Positions 8,174 to 16,259 of a stretch of 55,087 nucleotides of DNA are shown here, piece after piece. The position numbers and the translations under genes were made by a program. The DNA is taken from contig JAMLGJ010000023.1 in NCBI GenBank assembly GCA_023958095.1, positions 1 to 55,087 on the forward strand, read 5' to 3'. Origin of the DNA: Microthrixaceae bacterium. GTDB lineage: Bacteria > Actinomycetota > Acidimicrobiia > Acidimicrobiales > Microtrichaceae. Position 1 is the first letter of the stretch, and the number at the start of each line of letters is the position of its first letter. A model generated the notes under the pieces. That model saw only the letters and a list, made by a program, of their open reading frames with translations, had not been told where the DNA came from and ran no database searches.

Positions 8174-9076
8174 ATGATGGCCCCGGACGAAGTGGTCGAT
8201 GCCCACGTCCACGTGGCCAGCAGCGACGAGGCCCGCTACCCGCGCCGACCCAACGGCCTGGGCAGCGAGTGGTGGCGCGACGCGGTGGGCGTCGAGGACC
8301 TGCTCGCCGGGATGGACGAATGCGGAGTGGACCGTGCAGTCGTGGTCCAGGCCGTGGGTGTCTACGGATACGACTGCAGCTACGCAGCCGACGTCACCGG
8401 GAACCGCGACCGGCTCGCCTTCGTGGCCGCGGTCGACATGACCGGGAGCGACCCGGTCGGTGACCTCGAGCGCCTCGCGGAGACGACCGATCTGGTGGGA
8501 CTGCGCCTCTTCGGCGTGGGCGCCGGCGGAGTCGGCTGGCTGGCCGACGGAACCGCAGCCTCGGTCTGGGAACGAGCGGCGGAGCTGCCCTGCGTGCTCG
8601 TTCCGACGATCTTCCCCGACGCGCTGCAGCTCCTGCGCGGCGTGGTGGAACGCCACCCCCAGGTCGAGGTCGCGCTGGACCACAGCGCGTTCGTGGACCC
8701 GGGGCAGCCGGAATCGCTGGCGGTGCTGCGGTCCATGGCGGAGTTCCCGGGGGTGCACCTCAAGGTGACCTCCCACAACCTCGACGCCGACGGGGATCCG
8801 GCGATGTTCCTCGAGGGACTGCTCGGGACGTTCGGGGCGGAACGCCTGTGCTGGGGCTCGGACCACCCCCAGCACCACACCCGCACCTACTCGCAGCTCC
8901 TCGACATGGCCCGCAGTGCCGCGCGCAACCTCACCCCTGCCCAGCGCTCCGCGTTCCTCGGGGGGAACGCCCGGCGTCTCTGGTGGCCCGGGGAACCCTC
9001 CGGCAATCCCCGAGCCGCCGCGGGCGGGCACGACGAGGCCGCAGATGAACGAACAGGGAGCGCAGATGCCTGCTGA
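8174..9076 (+). CDS. Amidohydrolase family 2 hydrolase, short form
   Basis: About 300 residues with the amidohydrolase-2 TIM-barrel pattern. The N-terminal metal motif VVDAHVHVAS is intact (DxHxH), a later EVALDHSAF supplies another candidate ligand, and the closing motif is LCWGSDHPQHHTRTYSQLL. The ATG at 8174 lies just after the dehydrogenase stop; a second ATG at 8177 and a GTG at 8162 are alternatives. The last 30 residues are charged and low in complexity and overlap the start of the nitroreductase gene by 11 bases. Its length resembles the lactonase/dicarboxylate-hydrolase branch more than the 400-residue ACMSD-like branch. Substrate unknown. Confidence 0.82.
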   Translation: MMAPDEVVDAHVHVASSDEARYPRRPNGLGSEWWRDAVGVEDLLAGMDECGVDRAVVVQAVGVYGYDCSYAADVTGNRDRLAFVAAVDMTGSDPVGDLERLAETTDLVGLRLFGVGAGGVGWLADGTAASVWERAAELPCVLVPTIFPDALQLLRGVVERHPQVEVALDHSAFVDPGQPESLAVLRSMAEFPGVHLKVTSHNLDADGDPAMFLEGLLGTFGAERLCWGSDHPQHHTRTYSQLLDMARSAARNLTPAQRSAFLGGNARRLWWPGEPSGNPRAAAGGHDEAADERTGSADAC

Positions 9077-9749
9077 TCCACCCTTCGACCTGGACCAGAT
9101 CGACCGCCTGCTGACCACCACCAAGGCGGTGCGACGCCGCCTCGACCTGGAGCGGCCCGTCGACCGCTCCACGGTGGTCGAGTGCATCCGCCTCGCCAGC
9201 TACGCCCCCAACGCCTCGAACGCCCAGGAATGGCACTGGGTCGTCGTGGACGACCCCGAACAGCGGGCGCGTGTAGGTGAGCAGTACCGCCGCTGCACCG
9301 TGGAGGTGGTCTCGGGGATGCTGGCGGTCAAGGAGGCCGAGGGGGACGAGGCAGGTGCCAGGATCTCCCGGTCGATCATCCACCTGGCGGAACGCATGGC
9401 CGAGGTCCCGGTCATCGTGATCCCCTGCTACGACGTGGAGGAGGGATCCAGGCGCTACGGCCACCTGATCGGGCCCGACCGGCCCACCTGGACCATGGAG
9501 CCGGGCATGTGGGCATCGATCTACCCGGCGGTGTGGAGCTTCCTGCTGGCGCTGCGCAGCCGCGGCCTGGGCTCGACCCTCACGACCGCCCACCAGTCCG
9601 ACCAGGACACCATGGCGGACATCCTCGGGATCCCCCGCACCTGGGAACAGGTCGCCCTCCTGCCGGTCGCACACACCACCGGCGGCGACTTCAAGCCGTC
9701 GCCCAGGGCTCCGGTGGAGGACTCCATCGTGTGGAACCACTACCGGTGA
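9066..9749 (+). CDS. Nitroreductase-family FMN oxidoreductase
   Basis: A 227-residue flavoprotein of the nitroreductase family. The early segment TKAVRRRLDLERPVDRS and then LASYAPNASNAQEWHWVVV is the classic FMN-phosphate-binding start. TVWSFLLALRSRGLGSTLTT (read as WSFLLALRSRGLGSTLT) is the core helix, and the end (LLPVAHTTGGDFKPSPR) carries the terminal FMN contacts. The ATG at 9066 is chosen because GGGAG sits eight bases upstream; ATG 9045 is an alternative. Members reduce nitro groups, quinones or enones, or act in demethylation and dehalogenation. In this operon it could reduce or activate the pathway substrate, but the reaction is not evident. Confidence 0.86.
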   Translation: MPADPPFDLDQIDRLLTTTKAVRRRLDLERPVDRSTVVECIRLASYAPNASNAQEWHWVVVDDPEQRARVGEQYRRCTVEVVSGMLAVKEAEGDEAGARISRSIIHLAERMAEVPVIVIPCYDVEEGSRRYGHLIGPDRPTWTMEPGMWASIYPAVWSFLLALRSRGLGSTLTTAHQSDQDTMADILGIPRTWEQVALLPVAHTTGGDFKPSPRAPVEDSIVWNHYR

Positions 9750-10321
9750 CGGCAGCCGTGACCACACCGACCAGGATCGACCGGGACCTCGTGCTCGACA
9801 CGGCCGCGCAGCTGGCCGACGAGCACGGCTTCGAGAACCTGACCCTCGCGATGGTGGCCGCCGAGCTGGGCATCCGCAGCCAGTCCCTCTACTCACACGT
9901 CGAGGGCATCGATGGCCTGCGCGAAGGACTGGCGCTGCGGGCACAGGCGCTGCTGGCCGACGAACTGCGCGATGCGGCGATGGCGCGAACCGGTGTTGCC
10001 GCCCTGCGTTCGGTGGTGCGCGCCCTGGCGGACTTCGCCTCGGATCACCCCGGCCTGTACCGGGCGAGCCTGCGCCCACCGGAGGCCTCCCCCGAGATGC
10101 GGACTGCCAACGAGCACACGGTTGCTCCCCTCATGGCGGTGCTCGAGTCGTTCGGCCTCGAGGGCGAGGATCTCCAGCACCACTACAGGATCATCTGGTC
10201 GAGCGTCCACGGCTTCGTGACCCTGCGCCAGGCGGGCCTGCTGCGCTGGCCGGCCGATCCGGAGGCGAGCTTCGAACTCCTGCTCGACATGTTCGCACGG
10301 CAACTGGAGGCAACCCGGTGA
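9746..10321 (+). CDS. TetR-family transcriptional regulator
   Basis: A 191-residue TetR-type repressor. The helix-turn-helix spans residues about 20-55 (AAQLADEHGFENLTLAMVAA, then ELGIRSQSLYSHVEG). The rest is the ligand-binding domain with a WHG-like segment near FRASLRPPE and SSVHGFVTLRQAGLL. The GTG at 9746 overlaps the nitroreductase stop (GTGA), and its own stop overlaps the next GTG in the same way, so it is embedded in the operon. Being co-transcribed behind the 42-bp operator, it is the best candidate to bind that operator and regulate the operon and the divergent cupin gene. That is inference. Confidence 0.85.
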   Translation: MTAAVTTPTRIDRDLVLDTAAQLADEHGFENLTLAMVAAELGIRSQSLYSHVEGIDGLREGLALRAQALLADELRDAAMARTGVAALRSVVRALADFASDHPGLYRASLRPPEASPEMRTANEHTVAPLMAVLESFGLEGEDLQHHYRIIWSSVHGFVTLRQAGLLRWPADPEASFELLLDMFARQLEATR

Positions 10322-11352
10322 CGACCTACGAACCCGAACTGGTCGAGCTCGAAGGAGACGTGACCGAAGTGCTGGCCGAACGCGGAATGGGTGATGGGCT
10401 GCCGCTGGTGGCACCCACCCCCGAACGGGTCGAGGCGATGCTCGAACACGCTGCCGGGCCGGCCGACGAGGTGCTGTTCACCCTGCAACCGCGAGCGGGA
10501 ATGGTGACCCGTCGGGTGGTGGCCATCAACGCGGTGCTGGCCGGGTGCCCACCTGAGGTGTTCCCCGTCGTGCTGACCGCCCTGAGGGCGCTGTCGCAGC
10601 CGGCGATGAACCTGAGGGGCGTCAACGCCACCACCCAGCTGGTCGCACCGATGGTGATCGTGCACGGCGAGATCGCACGCACGGCCGGGTTCAACTCCGG
10701 AGTCGGGTGCTTCGGTCCGGGCAACCGCGCCAACGCGACCGTGGGACGGGCGGTGCGCCTCGTACTCATGCACGTCGCCGGGGCCACGCCCGGGTTCGGC
10801 GACGCGGCCACCCACGGCCAGCCCGCCAAGTACACCTTCTGCGCAGCGGAGAACCTCGCCGAGTCCCCATGGGAGGGCTACGCCACGTCATGTGGGACAG
10901 ATGCCCCCAGTGCCGTGACGGTGCACTGCGGGGAGGGTCCGCACAACGTGCACGATGCCGAGGCGGCAGGTGATCCGGCGCTGATACTCGGCAAGGTGGC
11001 ATCGGCCATGACCACCCTGGCGGTCAACAACGCGCCGATCAGCCAGGGCGAGTACTTCGTGGTGCTGGGCCCCGAGCACGCCGCCAGCCTCGCAGCCGCC
11101 GGCATGACCCGCCGCGACGTGCAGTCATACCTGTTCGACCATGCGCGCATGCCCGCCGGGTTGTTCCGGCGTCACTTCGAGGAACTGGCGTGGGCCCAGT
11201 GGATGAAGGAGGTCGCCGACGACCACCTGCTCCCGATGACCGCCGAGCCCGACAACATCCGCGTCCTCGTGGCAGGTGGTCCGGGCAAGCATTCGCTGGT
11301 GGTGCCCTCCTGGGGCATGACCAGGAGCGTGACACTCCCACTGGAGGGCTGA
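10318..11352 (+). CDS. Unrecognised 344-residue protein of the CGSC cluster
   Basis: I do not recognise a named domain. The protein is soluble-looking, with no signal peptide or membrane segment. Conserved-looking blocks are GMGDGLPLVAPTPERV near residue 25 (which resembles the start of UGSC-neighbour proteins), PRAGMVTRRVVAINAVLAGC near 60, MNLRGVNATTQLVAPMVIV near 100, and NSGVGCFGPGNRANATVGRA near 125. The last block has a glycine-rich turn and a cysteine that could be catalytic. Several cysteines recur (about residues 75, 130, 170 and 190). It starts at GTG 10318 within the GTGA overlap of the TetR gene, three bases before the CGSC-protein gene. The tight spacing implies that both act together, perhaps as a redox enzyme pair. 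Confidence 0.7.
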   Translation: MTTYEPELVELEGDVTEVLAERGMGDGLPLVAPTPERVEAMLEHAAGPADEVLFTLQPRAGMVTRRVVAINAVLAGCPPEVFPVVLTALRALSQPAMNLRGVNATTQLVAPMVIVHGEIARTAGFNSGVGCFGPGNRANATVGRAVRLVLMHVAGATPGFGDAATHGQPAKYTFCAAENLAESPWEGYATSCGTDAPSAVTVHCGEGPHNVHDAEAAGDPALILGKVASAMTTLAVNNAPISQGEYFVVLGPEHAASLAAAGMTRRDVQSYLFDHARMPAGLFRRHFEELAWAQWMKEVADDHLLPMTAEPDNIRVLVAGGPGKHSLVVPSWGMTRSVTLPLEG

Positions 11353-11355
11353 ACA

Positions 11356-11904
11356 GTGACACAGATCTACCTTCCCGACTCCGCACCCGGCCAACCGGCA
11401 TCGGCACGCGCTGCGGCACCCCGATCCCTGGCCGGGCAGCGCATCGCGGTGCTCGACAACGGCAAACCCAATGCCGCGGTGGTGATGACCCGGGCCGCCG
11501 AGACCCTCGCCGAACGGACCGGCGCCACCGTGTCGCTGGTCACCAGGAAGGGTCCGCACGGTCGCTCGGCGAACGCAGCCGAACCGGTGGCCCGGGACAT
11601 CCTCGAGCGCCTCACCTCCGAGGCCGACGTGGTCATGACGGGCGCCGCCGACTGTGGGTCCTGCACCGCCTACTCCGTGAAGGACGTCATAGAGCTCGAG
11701 GAGTCGGGCCTACCGGCGGTGGTGGTGACCACGACCCGGTTCGAACCCGTGGCCGCCACGCTGTCCGCGAACTTCGGAATGCCCGACACCCGGCGGCTGG
11801 TCCTTCCCCACCCGCTCGGGGGCACCGACGAAGCAACGCTGCACGAGTGGGCCGATGCCGCAACGGACAGGCTCATCGGCCTGCTCACCACCGAGGAGGG
11901 GTGA
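11356..11904 (+). CDS. UGSC-family redox protein with cysteine (CGSC motif)
   Basis: A 182-residue protein whose centre reads TGAADCGSCTAYSVKDV. This is the cysteine form of the UGSC motif, in which some bacterial homologues carry selenocysteine at the first position. Here the codon is an ordinary TGT, so this is a Cys homologue. The surroundings fit a Rossmann-like fold (QRIAVLDNGKPNAAVVMTRA at the start, LPAVVVTTTRFEPVA later). The CGSC pair is the probable redox centre, of thioredoxin-like logic but a different fold. It lies three bases after the 344-residue gene and just before a small CxxC protein. The family has no established function that I know of. Confidence 0.78.
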   Translation: MTQIYLPDSAPGQPASARAAAPRSLAGQRIAVLDNGKPNAAVVMTRAAETLAERTGATVSLVTRKGPHGRSANAAEPVARDILERLTSEADVVMTGAADCGSCTAYSVKDVIELEESGLPAVVVTTTRFEPVAATLSANFGMPDTRRLVLPHPLGGTDEATLHEWADAATDRLIGLLTTEEG

Positions 11905-11905
11905 G

Positions 11906-12157
11906 TTGTCCATGGACGACCGGGAACTGGACCTGTCACCCGCGCTCGACGTGCTTGACGCGGACGGGGTGAGCCTCGAACTGGTGAACCTGGACGGCGA
12001 GGTGGCACACCTCACCATGCACCTGGTCGACCCCGAGTGTGCCGACTGCGTGCTGCCGCGCGAGTACCTGGAACCGGTCGTGCTCGAGTTGTTGCGCACC
12101 TCGCGTCCATCGCTGCGCACGGTGCACATCTCCGACCCCCGGGAACAGCAACCCTGA
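11906..12157 (+). CDS. Small CxxC protein downstream of the CGSC protein
   Basis: A protein of about 83 residues, acidic at the N-terminus, with DPECADCVLPREYLEPVV in the middle. The CxxC and the following helix resemble the NifU-type C-terminal fold or a small thiol carrier. The start is uncertain. AGGAGG at 11894-11899 lies six bases before TTG 11906 and twelve before ATG 11912, so I chose the TTG; the ATG start gives 81 residues. It is the last gene of the operon. With three consecutive cysteine-bearing proteins it could be an electron or persulfide carrier for the CGSC protein. The function is inferred from neighbourhood only. Confidence 0.68.
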   Translation: MSMDDRELDLSPALDVLDADGVSLELVNLDGEVAHLTMHLVDPECADCVLPREYLEPVVLELLRTSRPSLRTVHISDPREQQP

Positions 12158-12175
12158 GCCCCGGCGACGAGCCGC

Positions 12176-12532
12176 TCAGTCGCTCGACCTGAGCGCCTCG
12201 GTGAGCTGGTCCATGCGGGCCTGCTCCTCCCAGGAGCTGCGGGCGAGCCAGAAGCGAAGGAACTGCGCCAGGGAGTAGCGCAGGAACATCGCCGCCCCCA
12301 CGACGGCGACGGTGAGTCCGAGCACTGCGATCACGATCGCATCACGTTGCTGGAGCGGGTTCGTGGTGCCGTGGCCGATGAAGTAGGCCGCCACTCCCGT
12401 GAGGATCCCGAGCACCATCAGCACCGCCCCGATCCGCAGCAGCGCGCGGTCGCGCGAGCTGCGTGATCCCGGCAGGCGCATCTCGGCGATCTCGTCGGTG
12501 AACTGTTCGACCCGGTCCGGGTTGTCGATCAT
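12176..12532 (-). CDS. Small two-helix membrane protein at the end of the Liv-type operon
   Basis: A 118-residue protein with a basic/acidic N-terminus and two membrane segments (LLRIGAVLMVLGILTGVAAY at about 47-66, and AIVIAVLGLTVAVVGAAMFL at about 80-100), ending in a charged amphipathic tail (RSSWEEQARMDQLTEAL). Its ATG overlaps the stop of the LivF-like gene by four bases (ATGA), so it is translated with the transporter. I do not recognise the family. A structural or accessory role in the importer is plausible. It converges with the CxxC gene across 18 bases. Confidence 0.75.
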   Translation of the reverse strand: MIDNPDRVEQFTDEIAEMRLPGSRSSRDRALLRIGAVLMVLGILTGVAAYFIGHGTTNPLQQRDAIVIAVLGLTVAVVGAAMFLRYSLAQFLRFWLARSSWEEQARMDQLTEALRSSD

Positions 12533-13272
12533 GGATTCTCCTGTCCACCCAGGTAGGCCTGGGTCAGCTTGCCTTCGATCTCTCGCGGGTGTCCGCTGTC
12601 CACGACGTGGCCCTGCACCATCAGCACCGCCGAGTCGGCCACGTCCATGACGATGCGCGCGAACTGCTCGACCAACAGCACCGAGGTCCCCCCGTCCGCG
12701 ACCTGGCGCACCGTCTCGTAGAGGCTGTCCACCACCAGCGGGGCGAGCCCCATGGAGAGCTCGTCCAGCACCAGCAGCGCGGGGTCGGTGGCGAGGCCGC
12801 GGGCCATCGCGAGCATCTGCTGCTGGCCACCCGAGAGCGTCCCGCTGGTCCGGTCGAGAAGGTCGGACAGCTGCGGGAAGCAGTGCAGTGAACGCTCCAG
12901 CACCTGCGGCCGTTCCACCCCGGCGTGGGTCATCATCCACAGGTTCTCCCGCACCGTCAGGTTGGGGAAGATCCCGCGACCCTCGGGGATGAGGCACAGC
13001 CCGCGCCTGGCGAGGGCGTCCGCTGTCGCCCCGTTGACGCGCCGGCCGGCGATGACGACATCACCCGCCGAGGCCGGATGCAGCCCCGCGAGCACCTTCA
13101 GCGTGGTCGACTTGCCCGCACCGTTGGGACCCAGGATCGCGACCACCTCGCCGGCGCACACCGTCAGGTCCACGCCGTGGAGCACTTCGATGCCGTCGTA
13201 GCCGGCTCGCACTCCGCGCAGCTCGACCAGCCTGCGCGGCGTGCTCGCAGCGTCGTTTCCCCCGTGGCTCAC
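12529..13272 (-). CDS. livF: LivF-like ABC transporter ATPase
   Basis: Second ATPase of the branched-chain-amino-acid-type importer, 247 residues. Walker A is GPNGAGKST near residues 47-55, the family block LCLIPEGRGIFPNLTVRENL follows, the signature is LSGGQQQMLAMARGL, and Walker B is LLVLDELSMGLAP. The EGRGIF segment is typical of LivF. The GTG start at 13272 overlaps the stop of the LivG-like gene (GTGA). Importers of this class also move amides, urea, aromatic acids and other organic anions, so the substrate need not be an amino acid. Confidence 0.9.
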   Translation of the reverse strand: MSHGGNDAASTPRRLVELRGVRAGYDGIEVLHGVDLTVCAGEVVAILGPNGAGKSTTLKVLAGLHPASAGDVVIAGRRVNGATADALARRGLCLIPEGRGIFPNLTVRENLWMMTHAGVERPQVLERSLHCFPQLSDLLDRTSGTLSGGQQQMLAMARGLATDPALLVLDELSMGLAPLVVDSLYETVRQVADGGTSVLLVEQFARIVMDVADSAVLMVQGHVVDSGHPREIEGKLTQAYLGGQENP

Positions 13273-14000
13273 GGTGCACCCCCCGTGTCGGTGCCAAGGT
13301 AGGCATCCAGCACGACCGGGTTCCGCTGCACCTCGGCAGGCGGCCCGACCGCGAGGATCTGTCCGAGGTCGAGCACGTGCACGTTGCTGCAGACCTCCAT
13401 CACCAGCGACATGTCGTGTTCCACCAGCAGCACCGCGGTCCCGCTGGAGGCCACCTCCACGAGCAACCTGCCGAAGCGCTCGGTCTCGGTCTCGTCCTGC
13501 CCAGAGGCGGGCTCGTCGAGCAGCAGGATCCTCGGCCTGCACGCCAACGCCCTGCCCAGTTCGACCAGGCGTCCCTGCCCGGTGGGAAGCGCCGTGACTC
13601 GTTCCCCGGCCACGGCCGCCAGCCCCACCCGGTCGATGATCTCCTCGGTGAGCACACCGGGATCACCGGGCTCGGGTGACCAGCGGTGGTGGATGTCCGC
13701 CGCTACACGGATGTTCTCCCTGACGGTCAGCATCGTGAACAACTCGAGTTGCTGGAAGGTGCGTGCCAACCCGTGGCGGGCCCTGCGGTGCAACTTGAGG
13801 CGGGTCACGTCCCGGCCGTCGATGTGCACCGTCCCCGCCGAAGGGGTGAGCAGGCCCGTGATCGCGTTGAACAGCGTCGTCTTGCCCGCGCCGTTCGGTC
13901 CGATGAGCCCGGTCACCTGGCCCGCGGGGGCATCGATCGAGACGTCGCTGAGCGCCATGTGGCCGCCGAAGCGCACCGATATCCCCCGTGCCTCAAGCAT
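13269..14000 (-). CDS. livG: LivG-like ABC transporter ATPase
   Basis: First ATPase of the importer, 243 residues. It opens with MLEARGISVRFGGHMAL and Walker A GPNGAGKTTLFNAITG. The LivG-typical block ARTFQQLELFTMLTVRENI lies near residue 85, Walker B is ILLLDEPASGQDETET, and the switch histidine is in LLVEHDMSLVMEVC. The expected signature LSGGQQ is here LPTGQGRLVELGRAL, a marked departure (GQGR for GGQQ) but in the right place. The ATG at 14000 overlaps the permease gene by eight bases. Function secure at family level. Confidence 0.88.
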   Translation of the reverse strand: MLEARGISVRFGGHMALSDVSIDAPAGQVTGLIGPNGAGKTTLFNAITGLLTPSAGTVHIDGRDVTRLKLHRRARHGLARTFQQLELFTMLTVRENIRVAADIHHRWSPEPGDPGVLTEEIIDRVGLAAVAGERVTALPTGQGRLVELGRALACRPRILLLDEPASGQDETETERFGRLLVEVASSGTAVLLVEHDMSLVMEVCSNVHVLDLGQILAVGPPAEVQRNPVVLDAYLGTDTGGAP

Positions 14001-16188
14001 CACGGCCACCCACGGGATCCAACTCGGCGCCCTCCAGGTCCACCGACTGCAGGTCGAGCACCTGCTCCATGCGTGCCAGGTGCGCCGGGGTGAACGGCTC
14101 GGTGACCCCGACCCATTCCAGGTCCTCGGGGTCGGGGCCCGCACCCGCTCCCTGCCCGGGGCCCTGCGCCCCGGAGCTGCTGCGGCGCCTCGCCACGACC
14201 ATCGCCGCCACGAGGGCCACGCCCAGCAGGACCACGAATGCCCAGTTGCCGAACACCTCGGCGAGGCGAAGCACGTAGCACACCGCCATCGCAACACCCA
14301 TCGAGGCGAGCACCACCGGGTCGTTGCGCAGGGGACCCGCCGCGGCGGAGAACACCGGTACCGCGCCACTCGGGTTGCGCCCCAGGCCCACGCCGGTGAA
14401 CCCCGGGAACAGGGAGTTGATCTTCGCGATCACCGGACCGAGGGTCGCGGTGAGGGGCAACACGCCATAGAGGATCCCGCCGGCGAACAGTGCCGAGCCC
14501 ACCAGCCCCGCTCCACCGACCACGACCAGGATGAAGATCGGAAGCCCGTTGAGCAGGTCGAAGCGTGCGGGTGCCACCGAACCCAGCTGCATCGCGTAGA
14601 GCGCCCCGCCGAGTCCGGCGATCCCCGCCGAGAGGGCGAACACCCCGACGCGGGGCCACATCAGGTTGAGTCCGAAGGTCGCGCACGCCGCCTCGCTGTC
14701 GCGCATCGCCACCAGCTGGCGTCCGAAACGGCTCCAGCGCAGCGCCGCCACGAGCAGCGACACCGCGGCGAACACGACGGCCGACAGCATCAGTAGCGCC
14801 GCGGGCGAGTCGAACTCGTGGCCGAGGATGCGAAGCGGATCCACACTCACAGATCCCAACCCGAACAGGCGCACATGCACCGGCCCGACCGAGAAGTCGG
14901 GCAGGTTGAACAGCCATCGGTCGAGAGCCACCGCGAACGCAGCGGTGGCGAGTGCCAGGTAGATGCCGGTCAGCCGCATCACCGGCAGGGCGACCACCGT
15001 TCCCACGGCCGCGGCCAGGACCACCGCCAACACGAGCCCGAGCGGCGAGCCGTCGTGCCCGTGATGGGCCACGGCGAGTGCGCCGATCCCCGCGAAGCTC
15101 AGCTGTGCAAGTGAGATCTGCCCGGCGAACCCGACGAGGGGCACCAGCGACAACGCCACGATCCCGAGGGAGAAGACCGGGCCGTAGGTGATGAGGCTCA
15201 CCGTGTCGAGGGTGGTGGCCAGCACCACACCCGCCACGACCACGACCACCGCGAGCATCACCATGCCGGAGCGACTGGGCGGCGGGAAGTACTCGCGCAG
15301 GTGCGCCCTCGAGCGCAGGCGCGGATTGGGGACCAACAACAGGGCCACGAAGAGGATCACCACCGTCGCTGCCGGGCGGAACGCCGCGAAGTACTGGTTG
15401 TCGCCGGGGAGGTAGCCAGCCAGGTAGCCCTCGGTGAGTCCGATGACAATCGCTCCCACGAAGGTGAGCGGCAACGACCGCAGACGTCCGAAGATCGCCG
15501 CGGCGTACGCGTTGATGATCAGCAGCGAGAGGGATCCGGCCTCCAGCGACAGGGTCGGCGCGATGAGGATCCCACCGACTCCGGCCAGGAAGCCGCCCAC
15601 TGCCCAGCTGATCCCTGCGATGCGCTTCGGTTGGGCCCCGTTCAACAGCACGAGGGCGTCGTCGTCGACGTTCGCCCGCATCGACACCCCGATGCGGGTG
15701 TTGTGCAACAGGAATCGCAGCCCCGCGGCGATGAGGACCGCCACCACGATCGTGATGGCCTGGTGGTAGGTGATCGTGGTGATCCCCAGGTCCACCCGGC
15801 TGCCCTCGAAGAAGGTGCTCATCGGCCTGCTCCGGCCCGGCTCCCAGACCAGGTTGGCCAGGGCGATCAGCGCGACCATGAGGCTGATCGAGACGACCAG
15901 TCTCGTGGCCTCGCTGGTGCCCCTCAGCCCGCGCATGATGCCCCGGTCGATCGCCAGTCCGATCGCCGGTGCGAGCAGACCGAGGGACACCACCAGGGCG
16001 ATCGGGGTCGGCCAGCCCCAGTCGAAGCGCAGCTGCCAGTACGCGAACGCCGCGACCATGCCTATCGCTCCCTGGGAGAAGTTGAATATCCCGGTGGTCG
16101 CGTAGGTGAGGACCAGGCCGCTGGCTATGACCGCGTAGGTGGCGGACAGGGTCAGACCGACCACGGTGAAGATGAGGAACTTCTCCAC
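13993..16188 (-). CDS. Fused LivH-LivM permease
   Basis: A 731-residue protein that joins the two membrane subunits of a Liv-type importer. Residues about 1-290 are LivH-like (start EKFLIFTVVGLTLSATYAVI; later NVDDDALVLLNGAQPKRIAG is the coupling loop). Residues about 310-645 are LivM-like (GPVFSLGIVALSLVPLVGFA, later AMRDSEAACATFGLN as the second coupling loop). The final 80 or so residues are a soluble acidic tail with a PGQGAGAGPDPEDLEW linker and no recognised domain. LivH and LivM are normally separate genes; fusions occur in some actinobacteria. The GTG start at 16188 lies 71 bases after the binding-protein gene, across a stem-loop. Confidence 0.9.
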   Translation of the reverse strand: MEKFLIFTVVGLTLSATYAVIASGLVLTYATTGIFNFSQGAIGMVAAFAYWQLRFDWGWPTPIALVVSLGLLAPAIGLAIDRGIMRGLRGTSEATRLVVSISLMVALIALANLVWEPGRSRPMSTFFEGSRVDLGITTITYHQAITIVVAVLIAAGLRFLLHNTRIGVSMRANVDDDALVLLNGAQPKRIAGISWAVGGFLAGVGGILIAPTLSLEAGSLSLLIINAYAAAIFGRLRSLPLTFVGAIVIGLTEGYLAGYLPGDNQYFAAFRPAATVVILFVALLLVPNPRLRSRAHLREYFPPPSRSGMVMLAVVVVVAGVVLATTLDTVSLITYGPVFSLGIVALSLVPLVGFAGQISLAQLSFAGIGALAVAHHGHDGSPLGLVLAVVLAAAVGTVVALPVMRLTGIYLALATAAFAVALDRWLFNLPDFSVGPVHVRLFGLGSVSVDPLRILGHEFDSPAALLMLSAVVFAAVSLLVAALRWSRFGRQLVAMRDSEAACATFGLNLMWPRVGVFALSAGIAGLGGALYAMQLGSVAPARFDLLNGLPIFILVVVGGAGLVGSALFAGGILYGVLPLTATLGPVIAKINSLFPGFTGVGLGRNPSGAVPVFSAAAGPLRNDPVVLASMGVAMAVCYVLRLAEVFGNWAFVVLLGVALVAAMVVARRRSSSGAQGPGQGAGAGPDPEDLEWVGVTEPFTPAHLARMEQVLDLQSVDLEGAELDPVGGRDA

Positions 16189-16215
16189 CTGCGTGCCCCT
16201 ATCGATCCCCGGCGG

Positions 16216-16247
16216 GCCGGAACCGGGCCGGGTGGTCCCGGTCCGGC
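16216..16247 (-). promoter_or_regulatory. Stem-loop between binding-protein and permease genes
   Basis: GCCGGAACCGGG (16216-16227) can pair with CCCGGTCCGGC (16237-16247) with one bulged A and a nine-base loop. It sits in the 71-base spacer between the two genes. Such intercistronic hairpins often protect the upstream message and lower expression of the permease relative to the binding protein. No T-run follows. Confidence 0.5.
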
Positions 16248-16259
16248 ACCGCCACGGCC

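Noticed and set aside
11640..11665. Selenocysteine at the CGSC motif
   Set aside because: The codon is a normal TGT for cysteine; no in-frame TGA is present at this position, so no selenoprotein is claimed.
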